From assembly GCF_000818395.1 (NCBI RefSeq), contig NZ_JWJG01000028.1, positions 2,131,397 through 2,195,396 of the forward strand: a DNA stretch of 64,000 nt, read 5' to 3'. A program made the position numbers and the translations under genes. Of the stretch, positions 54,840 to 63,514 are shown piece after piece (within the stretch, counting starts at the first letter, position 1; every line of letters begins with the position of its first letter). The stretch comes from Noviherbaspirillum autotrophicum. Lineage in GTDB: Bacteria > Pseudomonadota > Gammaproteobacteria > Burkholderiales > Burkholderiaceae_D. Under the pieces are notes generated by a model. The model ran no database searches and was not told the origin of the DNA. It saw only the letters and a list, made by a program, of their open reading frames with translations.

Positions 54840-55445
54840 ATGAATACATTGCTGTTGACGATCGCGGCCTACCTGATCGGATCGATTTCGTTTGCGGTCG
54901 TGGTGAGCAAGGCGTTTCGCCTGGCCGATCCGCGCACCTACGGCTCGAAGAATCCGGGCGCGACCAACGTGCTGCGCAGCGGGAACAAGGCGGCCGCGGC
55001 ATTGACGCTGCTGGGCGACTGCGTGAAGGGCTGGCTGGCGGTGTGGCTGGTGCAGCAGTATGGACCGCAATTCGGCGTCGGCGACGATGGCGTCGCGCTG
55101 GTGGCGCTGGCCGTGTTCCTCGGGCACCTGTGGCCGGTGTTCTTCCGGTTTGTCGGCGGCAAGGGCGTCGCGACCGCCCTGGGCGTGCTGCTCGGCCTGA
55201 ATGGCTGGCTGGGGCTGGCGACGCTGGTCACCTGGCTGGTGGTCGCGTATGCCTTCCGCTATTCGTCGCTGGCGGCATTGATCGCCAGCGTGTTTGCGCC
55301 GTTCTATTACGGCCTGTTGTTCGGTTTCGACGCGAAACTGCTGGCCGTGCTGGTCATGAGCGCGCTGCTGATCTACCGCCATCGCCAGAATATTGCGAAC
55401 CTGATGGCGGGCAAGGAAAGCAAGATCGGCAGCAAGAAGAAGTAA
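54840..55445 (+). CDS. plsY: Acyl-phosphate:glycerol-3-phosphate acyltransferase
   Basis: This 201-residue membrane enzyme has five or so helices and three conserved cytosolic motifs: [33 protein letters not shown] and a C-terminal [17 protein letters not shown]. PlsY makes lysophosphatidic acid, the substrate of PlsC (encoded at 12560). ATG 54840 has GGGAGA upstream. It is convergent with tsaD, 10 bp away. Confidence 0.95.
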   Translation: MNTLLLTIAAYLIGSISFAVVVSKAFRLADPRTYGSKNPGATNVLRSGNKAAAALTLLGDCVKGWLAVWLVQQYGPQFGVGDDGVALVALAVFLGHLWPVFFRFVGGKGVATALGVLLGLNGWLGLATLVTWLVVAYAFRYSSLAALIASVFAPFYYGLLFGFDAKLLAVLVMSALLIYRHRQNIANLMAGKESKIGSKKK

Positions 55446-55455
55446 GAAGCAGGCC

Positions 55456-56484
55456 TTACACGTTTTTCAACTCGTCCAGCGGCCAGCGCGGCCTGACATT
55501 GAAGGCATAGTCGCGCCGCGCCGCATGCGGATTGATCTGCAGGCGCATCGCGCCGGCAAACGCGATCATCGCGCCATTGTCGGTGCAGAATTCCAGTTCC
55601 GGGTAGTACACGCGGAAGCGCCGCTTGTGCGCCGCCGCGTCGAGCGCCTCGCGCAGCTGGCGGTTGGCGCCGACGCCGCCGGCGATCACCAGCTTCTTCA
55701 AGCCCGTCTCCTTCAGCGCCGTCACGCATTTCGCCACCAGCACATCGACGATCGCGTCGACGAAGGCGCGCGCCACATTCGCCTTGTCCTGTTCGCAGAT
55801 ATTGGTGATCTGGTTCTTCACCACCGTCAGCACGGCCGTCTTCAGGCCGGAAAAGCTGAAATTCAAATCCTTCGAATGCAGCATCGGACGCGGCAGCTTG
55901 TAGACGCCGGGGTCGCCGAATTCGGCCAGGCGCGAAATCGCCGGCCCGCCGGGGTAGCCGAGGCCGAGCAGCTTGGCCGACTTGTCGAACGCTTCGCCGG
56001 CCGCGTCGTCCAGCGTCTCGCCCAGCAGCGTGTACTGGCCGACGCCGTCGACGCGCATCAGCTGGGTATGGCCGCCCGAGACGAGCAGGGCGACAAACGG
56101 AAAGGAGGGCGGGTCGCGCGACAGCAGCGGCGACAGCAGGTGGCCTTCCAGGTGATGCACGCCCAGCACCGGCCTGTCCAGTGCCAGCCCCAAGCCGCAG
56201 GCGACCGACGCGCCCACCAGCAGCGCGCCGGCCAGTCCCGGCCCCTGGGTGTAGGCGATGGCGTCGATGGCCGAACGCGGCACATCCGCATTCTTCAAGA
56301 CCTGCTCCAGCAGCGGGATGGCGCGCCGGATATGGTCGCGCGAGGCCAGTTCCGGCACCACGCCGCCGTATTCCTCGTGCATGGCGACCTGCGAGTGCAG
56401 GGCATGCGCCAGGAGGCCGCGTTGTGTGTCGTACAACGCGATGCCGGTTTCATCACAGGAGGATTCGACGCCGAGGACAATCAT
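55456..56484 (-). CDS. tsaD: tRNA N6-adenosine threonylcarbamoyltransferase
   Basis: This 342-residue ASKHA-fold enzyme starts [19 protein letters not shown] and has the iron-binding [11 protein letters not shown] motif, VSGGHTQLM and [13 protein letters not shown]. With TsaB and TsaE it places threonylcarbamoyl on A37 of ANN-decoding tRNAs. The ATG at 56484 fits the family start. The reading frame seven codons upstream is ignored. Confidence 0.96.
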   Translation of the reverse strand: MIVLGVESSCDETGIALYDTQRGLLAHALHSQVAMHEEYGGVVPELASRDHIRRAIPLLEQVLKNADVPRSAIDAIAYTQGPGLAGALLVGASVACGLGLALDRPVLGVHHLEGHLLSPLLSRDPPSFPFVALLVSGGHTQLMRVDGVGQYTLLGETLDDAAGEAFDKSAKLLGLGYPGGPAISRLAEFGDPGVYKLPRPMLHSKDLNFSFSGLKTAVLTVVKNQITNICEQDKANVARAFVDAIVDVLVAKCVTALKETGLKKLVIAGGVGANRQLREALDAAAHKRRFRVYYPELEFCTDNGAMIAFAGAMRLQINPHAARRDYAFNVRPRWPLDELKNV

Positions 56485-56558
56485 GGGATGGCAGGCTTCT
56501 TGCAAAGCCTCATTGTAAAGGAAAGCGTTATTCCAGGCCCTTACTATCCTCTCCCGTC

Positions 56559-57182
56559 ATGACAGATTCCAGACACCTCAAAATCGTCGTCGTCAATTCC
56601 CTCGTCGCGCCACAAGGCGCAAGCCCCGCAGCGCAAGTGCAGGCCGAGCGTGCCCGCGCGCTGCGCATCGGCTTGCTCGAAGGCGGCTACAACATCCTGG
56701 CCGCATTGCCGCCGGACGCCGACCTGGAAGAGCAGATCGCGCAGCTGCAGCCGGACGTGATCATCGTCGACGAACAGTCGGACGCCGCCCTCAAAAAAGT
56801 GGTGGCCGCCACAGCCAACGAGCGCCGGCCCATCGTCTGCTTCACCGAGGATAACGACAAGGTCAAGATGCAGGCCGCCATCGAAGCCGGGGTGTCTGCC
56901 TACGTCGTGGCAGGCCTGTCGGCCGAGCGCGTCAAGGCGGTGCTGGACGTGGCGCTGGCGCGCTTCGAAGTCGACCAGAAGCTGCGCCTCGAACTGTCCG
57001 AAACCAGGCTCAGGCTGGCCGAGCGCAAGGTGATCGAGCGCGCCAAGGGGCTGCTGATGGAGCGACATCGCTGCACCGAGGACGAGGCCTACCGCAAGCT
57101 GCGCCGGCTGGCGATGGACAAGAACCTGAAGCTGTCCGACGTGGCGCAGCGCATGATCGACGTCGCCGACCTGCTCATTTGA
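56559..57182 (+). CDS. nasT: NasT-type ANTAR antiterminator/response regulator
   Basis: This 207-residue protein has a receiver-like domain (DVIIVDEQSDAALKK with the Asp, VCFTEDNDK, AYVVAGLS). A C-terminal ANTAR RNA-binding domain follows (RLRLAERKVIERAKGLLMER, DEAYRKLRRLAMDKNLKL). NasT proteins bind paired hexaloop hairpins in nitrate assimilation leaders and prevent termination. The NasS sensor partner is not in the window. Its location beside the nitrate transporter and nirBD supports the role. Confidence 0.87.
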   Translation: MTDSRHLKIVVVNSLVAPQGASPAAQVQAERARALRIGLLEGGYNILAALPPDADLEEQIAQLQPDVIIVDEQSDAALKKVVAATANERRPIVCFTEDNDKVKMQAAIEAGVSAYVVAGLSAERVKAVLDVALARFEVDQKLRLELSETRLRLAERKVIERAKGLLMERHRCTEDEAYRKLRRLAMDKNLKLSDVAQRMIDVADLLI

Positions 57183-57299
57183 GTGCGGCATCGGCATGCG
57201 GAGCACGATAACGGTGCGCCGGCCAGCGCCGCCAAGGACGCCTCCTGGACGGCATGAGCGACAAGCGAGGACATGGAACTCGACATGCCACGTGCCCCG

Positions 57300-59015
57300 C
57301 TATAACCCCCTTACGACCGCCAGGTAGAGCAGCAGCAGGTTGGCCACGATCGACACTGCCGCGACTGCCCGCCACAGTGCCGCCGGGTCGCGCTTTGCCA
57401 GTGGCATCGCGGGGCGTGCCGCAATCGGGCCGGACGCTCCGCGCTCGAGCGCCAGCAGGAATTCTTCCGCCGTCTCGAAGCGGTCTGCCGGATCGCGCGC
57501 AACCGCCTTGAGCAACACGTTCTCCAGCCACAGCGGAATATCCGGACGGTAGCGGCTGGGCGGCGCCGGGATGCCGAAGCGCGGATGCTGGAAAGGCTCG
57601 ATCTCGCCGTACGGGTAGCGCCGTGTCAGCATGAAATACAGGGTGACCCCGGCGGCGTAGACGTCGGTCTGGCGCGACGGCGGCGCGTTGTCGAATTGTT
57701 CCGGGGCGAGGAAGGACGGGGTGCCCGCCTGCGGGTGCGCCTGCGCCCTGACGTCGCCGTCTTCCAGGCCGGACTGCGCCACGCCGAGGTCGAGCAGCCG
57801 CAATTCGCCGTCGGCGCCGAGGTGCACGTTGGCCGGCTTGATGTCGCGGTGGATGATGCTGCGCCGGTGCAGCGCACCGACGGCGCGCACCAGCCTGGTT
57901 CCGTGCGCAATCGCTTCCGGTGCGGTGAAATGGGCGCCTGCGTCGATCATTTGCTGCAGCGTCTGGCCCTCGTGCCAGGTCGTCAGGTAATACAGGTAAT
58001 TCCTTTGCTGCGGCGTGATCACCTGTGGAAAGAAGCGCGCGACCACGCGTTTCGCCAGCCATTCCTCGTGCGCGAAGGCCGAGCGCTCCTGCGCGTCGTC
58101 GGCCCGCTCCGGATGCAGCGTCTTCAGCACCAGCCGGCGCTGCGACGCCGGATCGACCACGCGATAGAGCAGCGTCGCCCGCGACGCGTGAATCACGGCT
58201 TCCACCCGATAGCCGTCCAGGGTCTGGCCGACCTTGAGCCGGGGCGGCAGAGGCAATTGCCGCGATGCCGACAGCGCGTCGCGCAGGTTTTCTTCGGGCA
58301 GCGCCTTGATCTGCAATACCAGCGCGCTGCTGTTGTCGCTGGAGCCGGCGTCGAGCGCAGCCTGCACCAGTGCATCGGCGGCGAGGGCGGGATCGGCGCG
58401 GCCGGCGGCGAGTTCGGCCAGATGGCGTCCGATGTCGTGTTCGGCAAGGCTGGCCCATACGCCGTCGCAGGCGAGCAGGAACACGTCGCCTTGCCGCGAC
58501 TCGCCCATCCCGTGATCGATCGCCAGGCGTGAATCGAGGCCCACGGCGCGCGTCAGCACGTGCTGCATCTCGGGCCGGTCCCACACGTGATCGGTCGTCA
58601 GCCGCGACAGCTTGCCCTCACGCAGCAGATACAGCCGGGTGTCGCCCACGTGCGCGAAGTAGTAGAAGCCGCCGCGCAGCACGACGGCCGTCAGCGTGGT
58701 TGCCATGCCCGCCAGCTCCGGGCGCGCCGAGCCCTGTCTTTGCACCCAGCTGTTGATTGCCTTGATCACGCGGTCGAGCGCCTGCGTCACCGGCCAGGTA
58801 TCGGGCGTGGCGTAGTAGTCGGCGAGCAGGCCGCGCACCGTATACTCCGATGCATCGCGCCCGCCGGCGTTGCCGGATACGCCGTCGGCGATGGCTGCGA
58901 TCAGGCCCTTGGCCGACAGTTCCGGCTCGTTGGGCGTGACCATGCCGACGAAGTCTTCGTTGCGGTTGCGAAGGCCGGCGACAGTGGCATGGCCGGCGGC
59001 GACGGACAGGGGCAT
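57300..59015 (-). CDS. PP2C phosphatase-Ser/Thr kinase fusion protein of the nitrate cluster
   Basis: The 571-residue protein joins two enzymes. Residues 1-240 are a PP2C phosphatase (NRNEDFVG, IAADGVSGN-type IADGVSGNAGG, LACDGVWASL, SSDNSSALVL metal motifs). Residues about 265-530 are a Ser/Thr kinase with HRDIKPANVHL, LLDLGVAQ in place of DFG, an ATP-anchoring Lys in LVLKTLH, and APEQFDNAPP. The glycine-rich loop is not evident. One C-terminal helix (VSIVANLLLLYLAVV) anchors it. It is 34 bp downstream of the nitrate transporter gene, as in Pseudomonas nirBD-nasA clusters. The substrate is unknown. Confidence 0.88.
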   Translation of the reverse strand: MPLSVAAGHATVAGLRNRNEDFVGMVTPNEPELSAKGLIAAIADGVSGNAGGRDASEYTVRGLLADYYATPDTWPVTQALDRVIKAINSWVQRQGSARPELAGMATTLTAVVLRGGFYYFAHVGDTRLYLLREGKLSRLTTDHVWDRPEMQHVLTRAVGLDSRLAIDHGMGESRQGDVFLLACDGVWASLAEHDIGRHLAELAAGRADPALAADALVQAALDAGSSDNSSALVLQIKALPEENLRDALSASRQLPLPPRLKVGQTLDGYRVEAVIHASRATLLYRVVDPASQRRLVLKTLHPERADDAQERSAFAHEEWLAKRVVARFFPQVITPQQRNYLYYLTTWHEGQTLQQMIDAGAHFTAPEAIAHGTRLVRAVGALHRRSIIHRDIKPANVHLGADGELRLLDLGVAQSGLEDGDVRAQAHPQAGTPSFLAPEQFDNAPPSRQTDVYAAGVTLYFMLTRRYPYGEIEPFQHPRFGIPAPPSRYRPDIPLWLENVLLKAVARDPADRFETAEEFLLALERGASGPIAARPAMPLAKRDPAALWRAVAAVSIVANLLLLYLAVVRGL

Positions 59016-59049
59016 GAGCTGTGGCGGAACTGGGGGCGGTGCAGTGATT

Positions 59050-60261
59050 CTAGATCTTTGCGGCCGTCATTGCCGCGCTGCCCCACGTGGTGCGCCAGCG
59101 CGTCTTGACCATGGTCAGTCCGAGCAGCGCCAGGACCGCAAGCGAGGAAAACAGCGTCAGGCCGAACTGGTAGCTGCCGGTGAGCTGCTTCGAGTAGCCG
59201 AGGCTGGAGGCCAGATAAAAGCCGCCGACGCCACCGGCCATGCCGACCAGACCGGTCATCACGCCGATCTCCTTGCGAAAGCGCTGCGGCACCAGCTGGA
59301 ATACCGCGCCGTTGCCGGTACCCAGCGCCAGCATCGCCGCCACGAACACGGCGAGCGCGGCGATATACGACGGCATGCCGAAGCTGGCGATGAACAGGAA
59401 GCTGGCGGCCAGCACGTACATGATCGACAGCGTCTTGATGCCGCCGATGCGGTCGGCGATCACGCCGCCCAGCGGGCGAACTATCGAACCGGCGAACACG
59501 CAGGCCGCCGTCAAATAGCCGGCGGTTACCGGCGACAGGCCGTACTGGCTGTTGAAGTAGATCGTCAGCGACGACGCCAGGCCGGAGAAGCCGCCGAAGG
59601 TCACGCTGTAGAAGAACATGAACCACCATGCGTCCTTGTCCTTCAATACGTGCAGGTATTCGACCAGGGCTTTTGCCGGCGGCGCCGCCGGCGCATCCTT
59701 GGCGAACGCCATGTATACCAGGAAGGCGATGGAAAGCGGGATCAGGCACAGGCCGAACACGTTTTGCCAGCCGAACGCGAGCGCCAGCGACGGCGCAAAC
59801 AAGGCGGCAAACGCGGTGCCGGAGTTGCCGGCGCCGGCGATGCCAAGCGCCGTGCCCTGATGCTCCGGAGGATACCAGCGCGACGCCAGCGGCAGCGCGA
59901 CCGCGAACGCGGCGCCGGCCACGCCCAGCAGGATGCCGAGCGTGAGCATGGCGTCGTAGCTGTTCAACTGCCCGAGCCATGCCCACGTCAGCGCAGCGAT
60001 CACGACGACCTGGCCGATGGCCCCCGCCTTCTTCGGCTTCAGATGATCGACCAGCACGCCCATGACGATACGCAGCAGCGCGCCTGCCAGCAGCGGGGTG
60101 GCGACCATTAAGCCCTTTTGCGCCGGGCTGAGCCCGAGATCACGCGAGATCTGCACCGCCAACGGCCCGAGCAGCACCCACACCATGAAGCTCAGATCGA
60201 AATAGAAAAAGGCAGCGAGCAGGGTCGGTGTATGGCCCGCCTTCCAGAATGACGTTTTCAT
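59050..60261 (-). CDS. Nitrate/nitrite MFS transporter (NarK/NasA family)
   Basis: The 403-residue protein has twelve helices and both nitrate-porter signatures, GIAGAGNSGTAFAALFAP and VGMAGGVGGFYLASSLG. The N-terminus is FWKAGHTPTLLAAFFYFD. It brings nitrate into the cytoplasm for the assimilatory reductase encoded at 63511. ATG 60261 has AGGAG upstream. Its promoter is a sigma-54 type site at 60302-60317, and it is divergent from nirB. Confidence 0.92.
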   Translation of the reverse strand: MKTSFWKAGHTPTLLAAFFYFDLSFMVWVLLGPLAVQISRDLGLSPAQKGLMVATPLLAGALLRIVMGVLVDHLKPKKAGAIGQVVVIAALTWAWLGQLNSYDAMLTLGILLGVAGAAFAVALPLASRWYPPEHQGTALGIAGAGNSGTAFAALFAPSLALAFGWQNVFGLCLIPLSIAFLVYMAFAKDAPAAPPAKALVEYLHVLKDKDAWWFMFFYSVTFGGFSGLASSLTIYFNSQYGLSPVTAGYLTAACVFAGSIVRPLGGVIADRIGGIKTLSIMYVLAASFLFIASFGMPSYIAALAVFVAAMLALGTGNGAVFQLVPQRFRKEIGVMTGLVGMAGGVGGFYLASSLGYSKQLTGSYQFGLTLFSSLAVLALLGLTMVKTRWRTTWGSAAMTAAKI

Positions 60262-60301
60262 GAGGCTCCTTTGTATCCAATGTTGAAATCGTGTGTTCCT
60301 A

Positions 60302-60317
60302 TGCAATCGCCATGCCA
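60302..60317 (-). promoter_or_regulatory. Sigma-54 promoter of the nitrate transporter gene
   Basis: On the minus strand the sequence TGGCATGGCGATTGCA has the -24 GG and -12 GC separated by exactly ten bases. The start codon is about 40 bp downstream. This fits the consensus TGGCAC-N5-TTGCW closely. Confidence 0.78.
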
Positions 60318-60389
60318 TTCAGTGTTGTGCAGTGATGGCGCGCATACGCGTATCGACGTTGTGCATGGCGCATAGCGGCGCGCGGCGCC

Positions 60390-60404
60390 GCACCGCGTCA
60401 GTGC
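60390..60404. promoter_or_regulatory. NtrC-type enhancer site
   Basis: GCAC-CGCGTCA-GTGC matches the NtrC dyad GCAC-N7-GTGC, and the symmetry extends one or two bases each way (CCGCAC/GTGCGG). It lies between the two divergent sigma-54 promoters, about 73 bp from one and 42 bp from the other. A spacing this short for nirB is unusual but workable. Confidence 0.55.
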
Positions 60405-60445
60405 GGATTTCTCTTCAATTCAGTGCATTTCCCCGGCGAAGCGAC

Positions 60446-60461
60446 TGGCACCGCTTTTGCT
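60446..60461 (+). promoter_or_regulatory. Sigma-54 promoter of nirB
   Basis: TGGCACCGCTTTTGCT is an exact TGGCAC-N5-TTGCW match, with GG (60447-60448) and GC (60459-60460) ten bases apart. The expected start of transcription is near 60473, giving a 50-nt leader before the nirB ATG. Confidence 0.85.
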
Positions 60462-60525
60462 AATCCGATGTGGGAACGTTTTCTGACATAGCTTTAATGG
60501 CGAAGCTGCAATGAAGGGAGCTTTA

Positions 60526-62973
60526 ATGAAGAAGCTGAAATTGGTCATGGTCGGCAACGGCATGGCTGGCACGCGTACGCTCGAGGAACTGCTGAAGATC
60601 GCGCCGGGCATCTACGACATCACGGTGTTCGGCGCCGAACCGTACGCGAACTACAACCGCATCCTGCTGTCGCCCGTGCTGGCGGGCGAACAGACCATCG
60701 AGGACATCATGCTGAACGATGTCGACTGGTATCGTGAAAATGGCATCACGCTCCATCTCGGGAAAAAAATCACCAGGATCGACCGCGTCAGGCGCCAAGT
60801 CATCGCGCAAGACGGCACGGTCGCAGAATACGACCGCCTGCTGCTGGCCACCGGCTCCAATCCGTTCATCCTGCCGGTGCCGGGCAAGGACCTCAAAGGC
60901 GTGATTTCCTACCGCGATATCCAGGATACCAATGCGATGATCGAGGCGGCCAAGGTGCACAAGCACGCGGTCGTGATCGGCGGCGGCCTCTTGGGTCTGG
61001 AAGCGGCCAACGGCCTGAAGCAGCGCGGCATGGACGTGACCGTGGTGCACTTGCCGGCCTGGCTGATGGAGCGCCAGCTCGACCCTATCGCGGGCAAGAT
61101 GCTGCAAAAGTCGCTGGAAGACCGCGGCCTGAAATTCCTGCTCGATAAGAATACGAAGGAGCTCGTCGGCGATGAAGAGGGCGGAACGTGCGGCCAGGTG
61201 CAGGCGATCCGCTTTACCGACGGCCTCGAAATCCCGGCGCAGCTGGTGGTGATGGCCGTCGGCATCCGCCCCAACACGGCGCTGGCCGAATCGGCCGGCC
61301 TGTACTGCAACCGTGGCATCGTCGTCAACGACACCATGCAGACCTTCGATCCGCGTATTTACGCCGTGGGCGAATGTGTCAACCATCGCGGCACCGCCTA
61401 TGGCCTGGTCGCACCGCTGTTTGAGATGGCAAAGGTGTGCGCCAACCACCTGGCCAACTTCGGCATCGGCCGCTACCAGGGCTCGGTCACGTCGACCAAG
61501 CTGAAGGTCACCGGCATCGACCTGTTCTCGGCAGGCGAATTCATGGGTGGCGAAGGCGTCGAGGAAATCGTGCTGTCCGACCCGATCGGCGGCGTCTACA
61601 AGAAGCTGGTGATCAAGGACGACAAGCTGGTCGGCGCCTGCCTGTACGGCGACACGGTGGACGGCGGCTGGTATTTCAAGCTGCTGCGCGAGGGCAAGAG
61701 CATTGGCGAGATGCGCGACACGCTCATGTTCGGCGAATCCAATACCGGCCGCCCCGGCGACGCCGGCCACGAGGGCCATACGCGGGCGGCGGCGATGCCG
61801 GACGAGGCCGAGGTATGCGGCTGCAACGGCGTGTGCAAGGGCACCATCGTCAAGGCGATCAAGGAGAAGGGGCTGTTCACGCTGGAAGACGTGCGCAAGC
61901 ACACCAAGGCGTCGGCTTCCTGCGGCTCCTGCACCGGGCTGGTCGAACAGATCATCATGGCGACCGTCGGCGACTATTCGATGTCGAACAAGGCCAAGCC
62001 GCTGTGCGGCTGCACCGACTACACGCACCAGGAAGTGCGCGACGCGATAAAGGTCAACAAGCTGCTGACGATTGCCGGTGCCATGCAATTCCTGGAATGG
62101 CGCACGCCGAACGGCTGCGCGACCTGCCGGCCCGCTTTGAACTATTACCTGATCTCGACCTGGCCGCACGAGGCGAAGGACGACCCGCAGTCGCGCTTCA
62201 TCAACGAGCGCGCGCACGCCAATATCCAGAAGGACGGCACCTATTCCGTGATCCCGCGCATGTGGGGCGGCGAGACCAATGCCTCCGAGTTGCGCCGCAT
62301 CGCCGACGTGGTCGACAAGTACAACATCCCGACGGTGAAGGTCACCGGCGGCCAGCGCATCGACCTCTTGGGTGTGAAGAAGGAAGACTTGCCGGCGGTG
62401 TGGCAGGACCTCGGCATGCCGTCGGGTCACGCGTATGCGAAGGCGCTGCGCACCGTGAAAACCTGCGTCGGCTCCGAATGGTGCCGCTTCGGCACGCAGG
62501 ATTCGACCCTCATGGGCCAGCAGCTCGAGCGCGCATTGTGGCGTATGTATGCGCCGCACAAGGTCAAGATCGCGGTCTCCGGATGTCCGCGCAACTGCGC
62601 GGAGTCGGGCATCAAGGACGTCGGCGTGATCGGCGTGGACTCGGGCTGGGAAATCTATGTTGCCGGCAATGGCGGCATCAAGACCGAGGTCGCGCACTTC
62701 TTCGCGAAGGTGAAAACCCATGAAGAGGTGCTGGAATATTCCGGCGCCTTCCTGCAGCTGTATCGCGAGGAGGGCTGGTATCTGGAGCGCACCGTGCATT
62801 ACGTGTCGCGGGTGGGATTGGATCATGTGAAGAAAAAGATTCTGGACGACGCCGAAAACCGCAAGGCGCTCTACGAGCGATTGCTGTTCTCGCTCGACGG
62901 CGAACCCGATCCGTGGCACGAGAAGGAAAAGGCGCAGGTCGACGAACGCCAGTTCGCGCCGCTGTCCGTGTAA
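60526..62973 (+). CDS. nirB: Assimilatory nitrite reductase [NAD(P)H], large subunit
   Basis: The 815-residue flavo-iron-sulfur-siroheme protein starts with an FAD fold (VMVGNGMAGTRTLEELL) and an NAD(P)H fold (AVVIGGGLLGLEAANGL). Two BFD-like [2Fe-2S] segments follow (CGCNGVCKG ... CGSCTG and CGCTDY ... CATC). The C-terminal siroheme domain has the [4Fe-4S] cysteines in TCVGSEWCRFGTQDS and SGCPRNCAESG. It reduces nitrite to ammonium with NirD. ATG 60526 is chosen since GGGAG is seven bases before it; 60511 is the alternative. Confidence 0.95.
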   Translation: MKKLKLVMVGNGMAGTRTLEELLKIAPGIYDITVFGAEPYANYNRILLSPVLAGEQTIEDIMLNDVDWYRENGITLHLGKKITRIDRVRRQVIAQDGTVAEYDRLLLATGSNPFILPVPGKDLKGVISYRDIQDTNAMIEAAKVHKHAVVIGGGLLGLEAANGLKQRGMDVTVVHLPAWLMERQLDPIAGKMLQKSLEDRGLKFLLDKNTKELVGDEEGGTCGQVQAIRFTDGLEIPAQLVVMAVGIRPNTALAESAGLYCNRGIVVNDTMQTFDPRIYAVGECVNHRGTAYGLVAPLFEMAKVCANHLANFGIGRYQGSVTSTKLKVTGIDLFSAGEFMGGEGVEEIVLSDPIGGVYKKLVIKDDKLVGACLYGDTVDGGWYFKLLREGKSIGEMRDTLMFGESNTGRPGDAGHEGHTRAAAMPDEAEVCGCNGVCKGTIVKAIKEKGLFTLEDVRKHTKASASCGSCTGLVEQIIMATVGDYSMSNKAKPLCGCTDYTHQEVRDAIKVNKLLTIAGAMQFLEWRTPNGCATCRPALNYYLISTWPHEAKDDPQSRFINERAHANIQKDGTYSVIPRMWGGETNASELRRIADVVDKYNIPTVKVTGGQRIDLLGVKKEDLPAVWQDLGMPSGHAYAKALRTVKTCVGSEWCRFGTQDSTLMGQQLERALWRMYAPHKVKIAVSGCPRNCAESGIKDVGVIGVDSGWEIYVAGNGGIKTEVAHFFAKVKTHEEVLEYSGAFLQLYREEGWYLERTVHYVSRVGLDHVKKKILDDAENRKALYERLLFSLDGEPDPWHEKEKAQVDERQFAPLSV

Positions 62974-63027
62974 GGCGGGAAAAATGGGCGCGGCTCGGGC
63001 CGCATCGGATCGATGAAAGGAGCGGCG

Positions 63028-63150
63028 ATGAAACTGTATCTGGCTGCGGTCGTGCTGACCATGTCTGCAACGGCGATCATCGTCAACACCTGCATTGCCT
63101 ACAGCATGCCGGGCCGGGCTGCGCCCGCCAACATATACCAACTGAACTGA
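63028..63150 (+). CDS. 40-residue membrane peptide between nirB and nirD
   Basis: The ORF reads KLYLAAVVLTMSATAIIVNT, then CIAYSMPGRAAPANIYQLN. It has a hydrophobic first half that could be a signal or membrane helix, and an AAAGGAG eight bases before the ATG. It fills the nirB-nirD gap and ends 10 bp before nirD. I do not know a named family. Confidence 0.6.
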   Translation: MKLYLAAVVLTMSATAIIVNTCIAYSMPGRAAPANIYQLN

Positions 63151-63160
63151 AGGGATCGAA

Positions 63161-63514
63161 ATGTCTCAACAATGGAAAGCCGTCTGCCATGTCGCAGATA
63201 TCCCGGTGCTCGGCGCACGGGTCGTCAAGCGGGCAGGGGGACACGATGTGGCGATTTTCCGCAATGGCGAAGACAAGGTATTCGCGCTGCTTGATCGTTG
63301 CCCGCACAAGGGCGGTCCGCTATCGCAGGGCATCGTGTTCGGTGAGCACGTCGCCTGCCCGCTGCACAACTGGAGTATCGGCCTCGATTCCGGCTGCGCG
63401 AATGCGCCTGACGAAGGCTGCACGCCGAAGTTCAGCGTCAAGGTCGAGGATGGCAAGGTGTTCCTCGATGTCGCAGAACTGAATTCCGTGGCAATTGAGG
63501 TCAAGGCTGCATGA
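63161..63514 (+). CDS. nirD: Nitrite reductase small subunit NirD
   Basis: This 117-residue Rieske-fold protein begins SQQWKAVCHVADIPVLGAR. The Rieske ligands appear intact: CPH in DRCPHKGGPLSQG and C-X2-H in VACPLHNWSIGLDSG. So it may hold a [2Fe-2S] centre, unlike E. coli NirD, which lost the ligands. It partners NirB. Its stop overlaps the nasA start as ATGA. Confidence 0.93.
   Translation: MSQQWKAVCHVADIPVLGARVVKRAGGHDVAIFRNGEDKVFALLDRCPHKGGPLSQGIVFGEHVACPLHNWSIGLDSGCANAPDEGCTPKFSVKVEDGKVFLDVAELNSVAIEVKAA

Noticed and set aside
60523-63141. Open frame of 872 codons on the minus strand opposite nirB
   Set aside because: The product is rich in His, Arg, Gln and Val with no domain, as expected for the antisense of a GC-rich gene with strong third-position bias. 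nirB on the other strand is certain.
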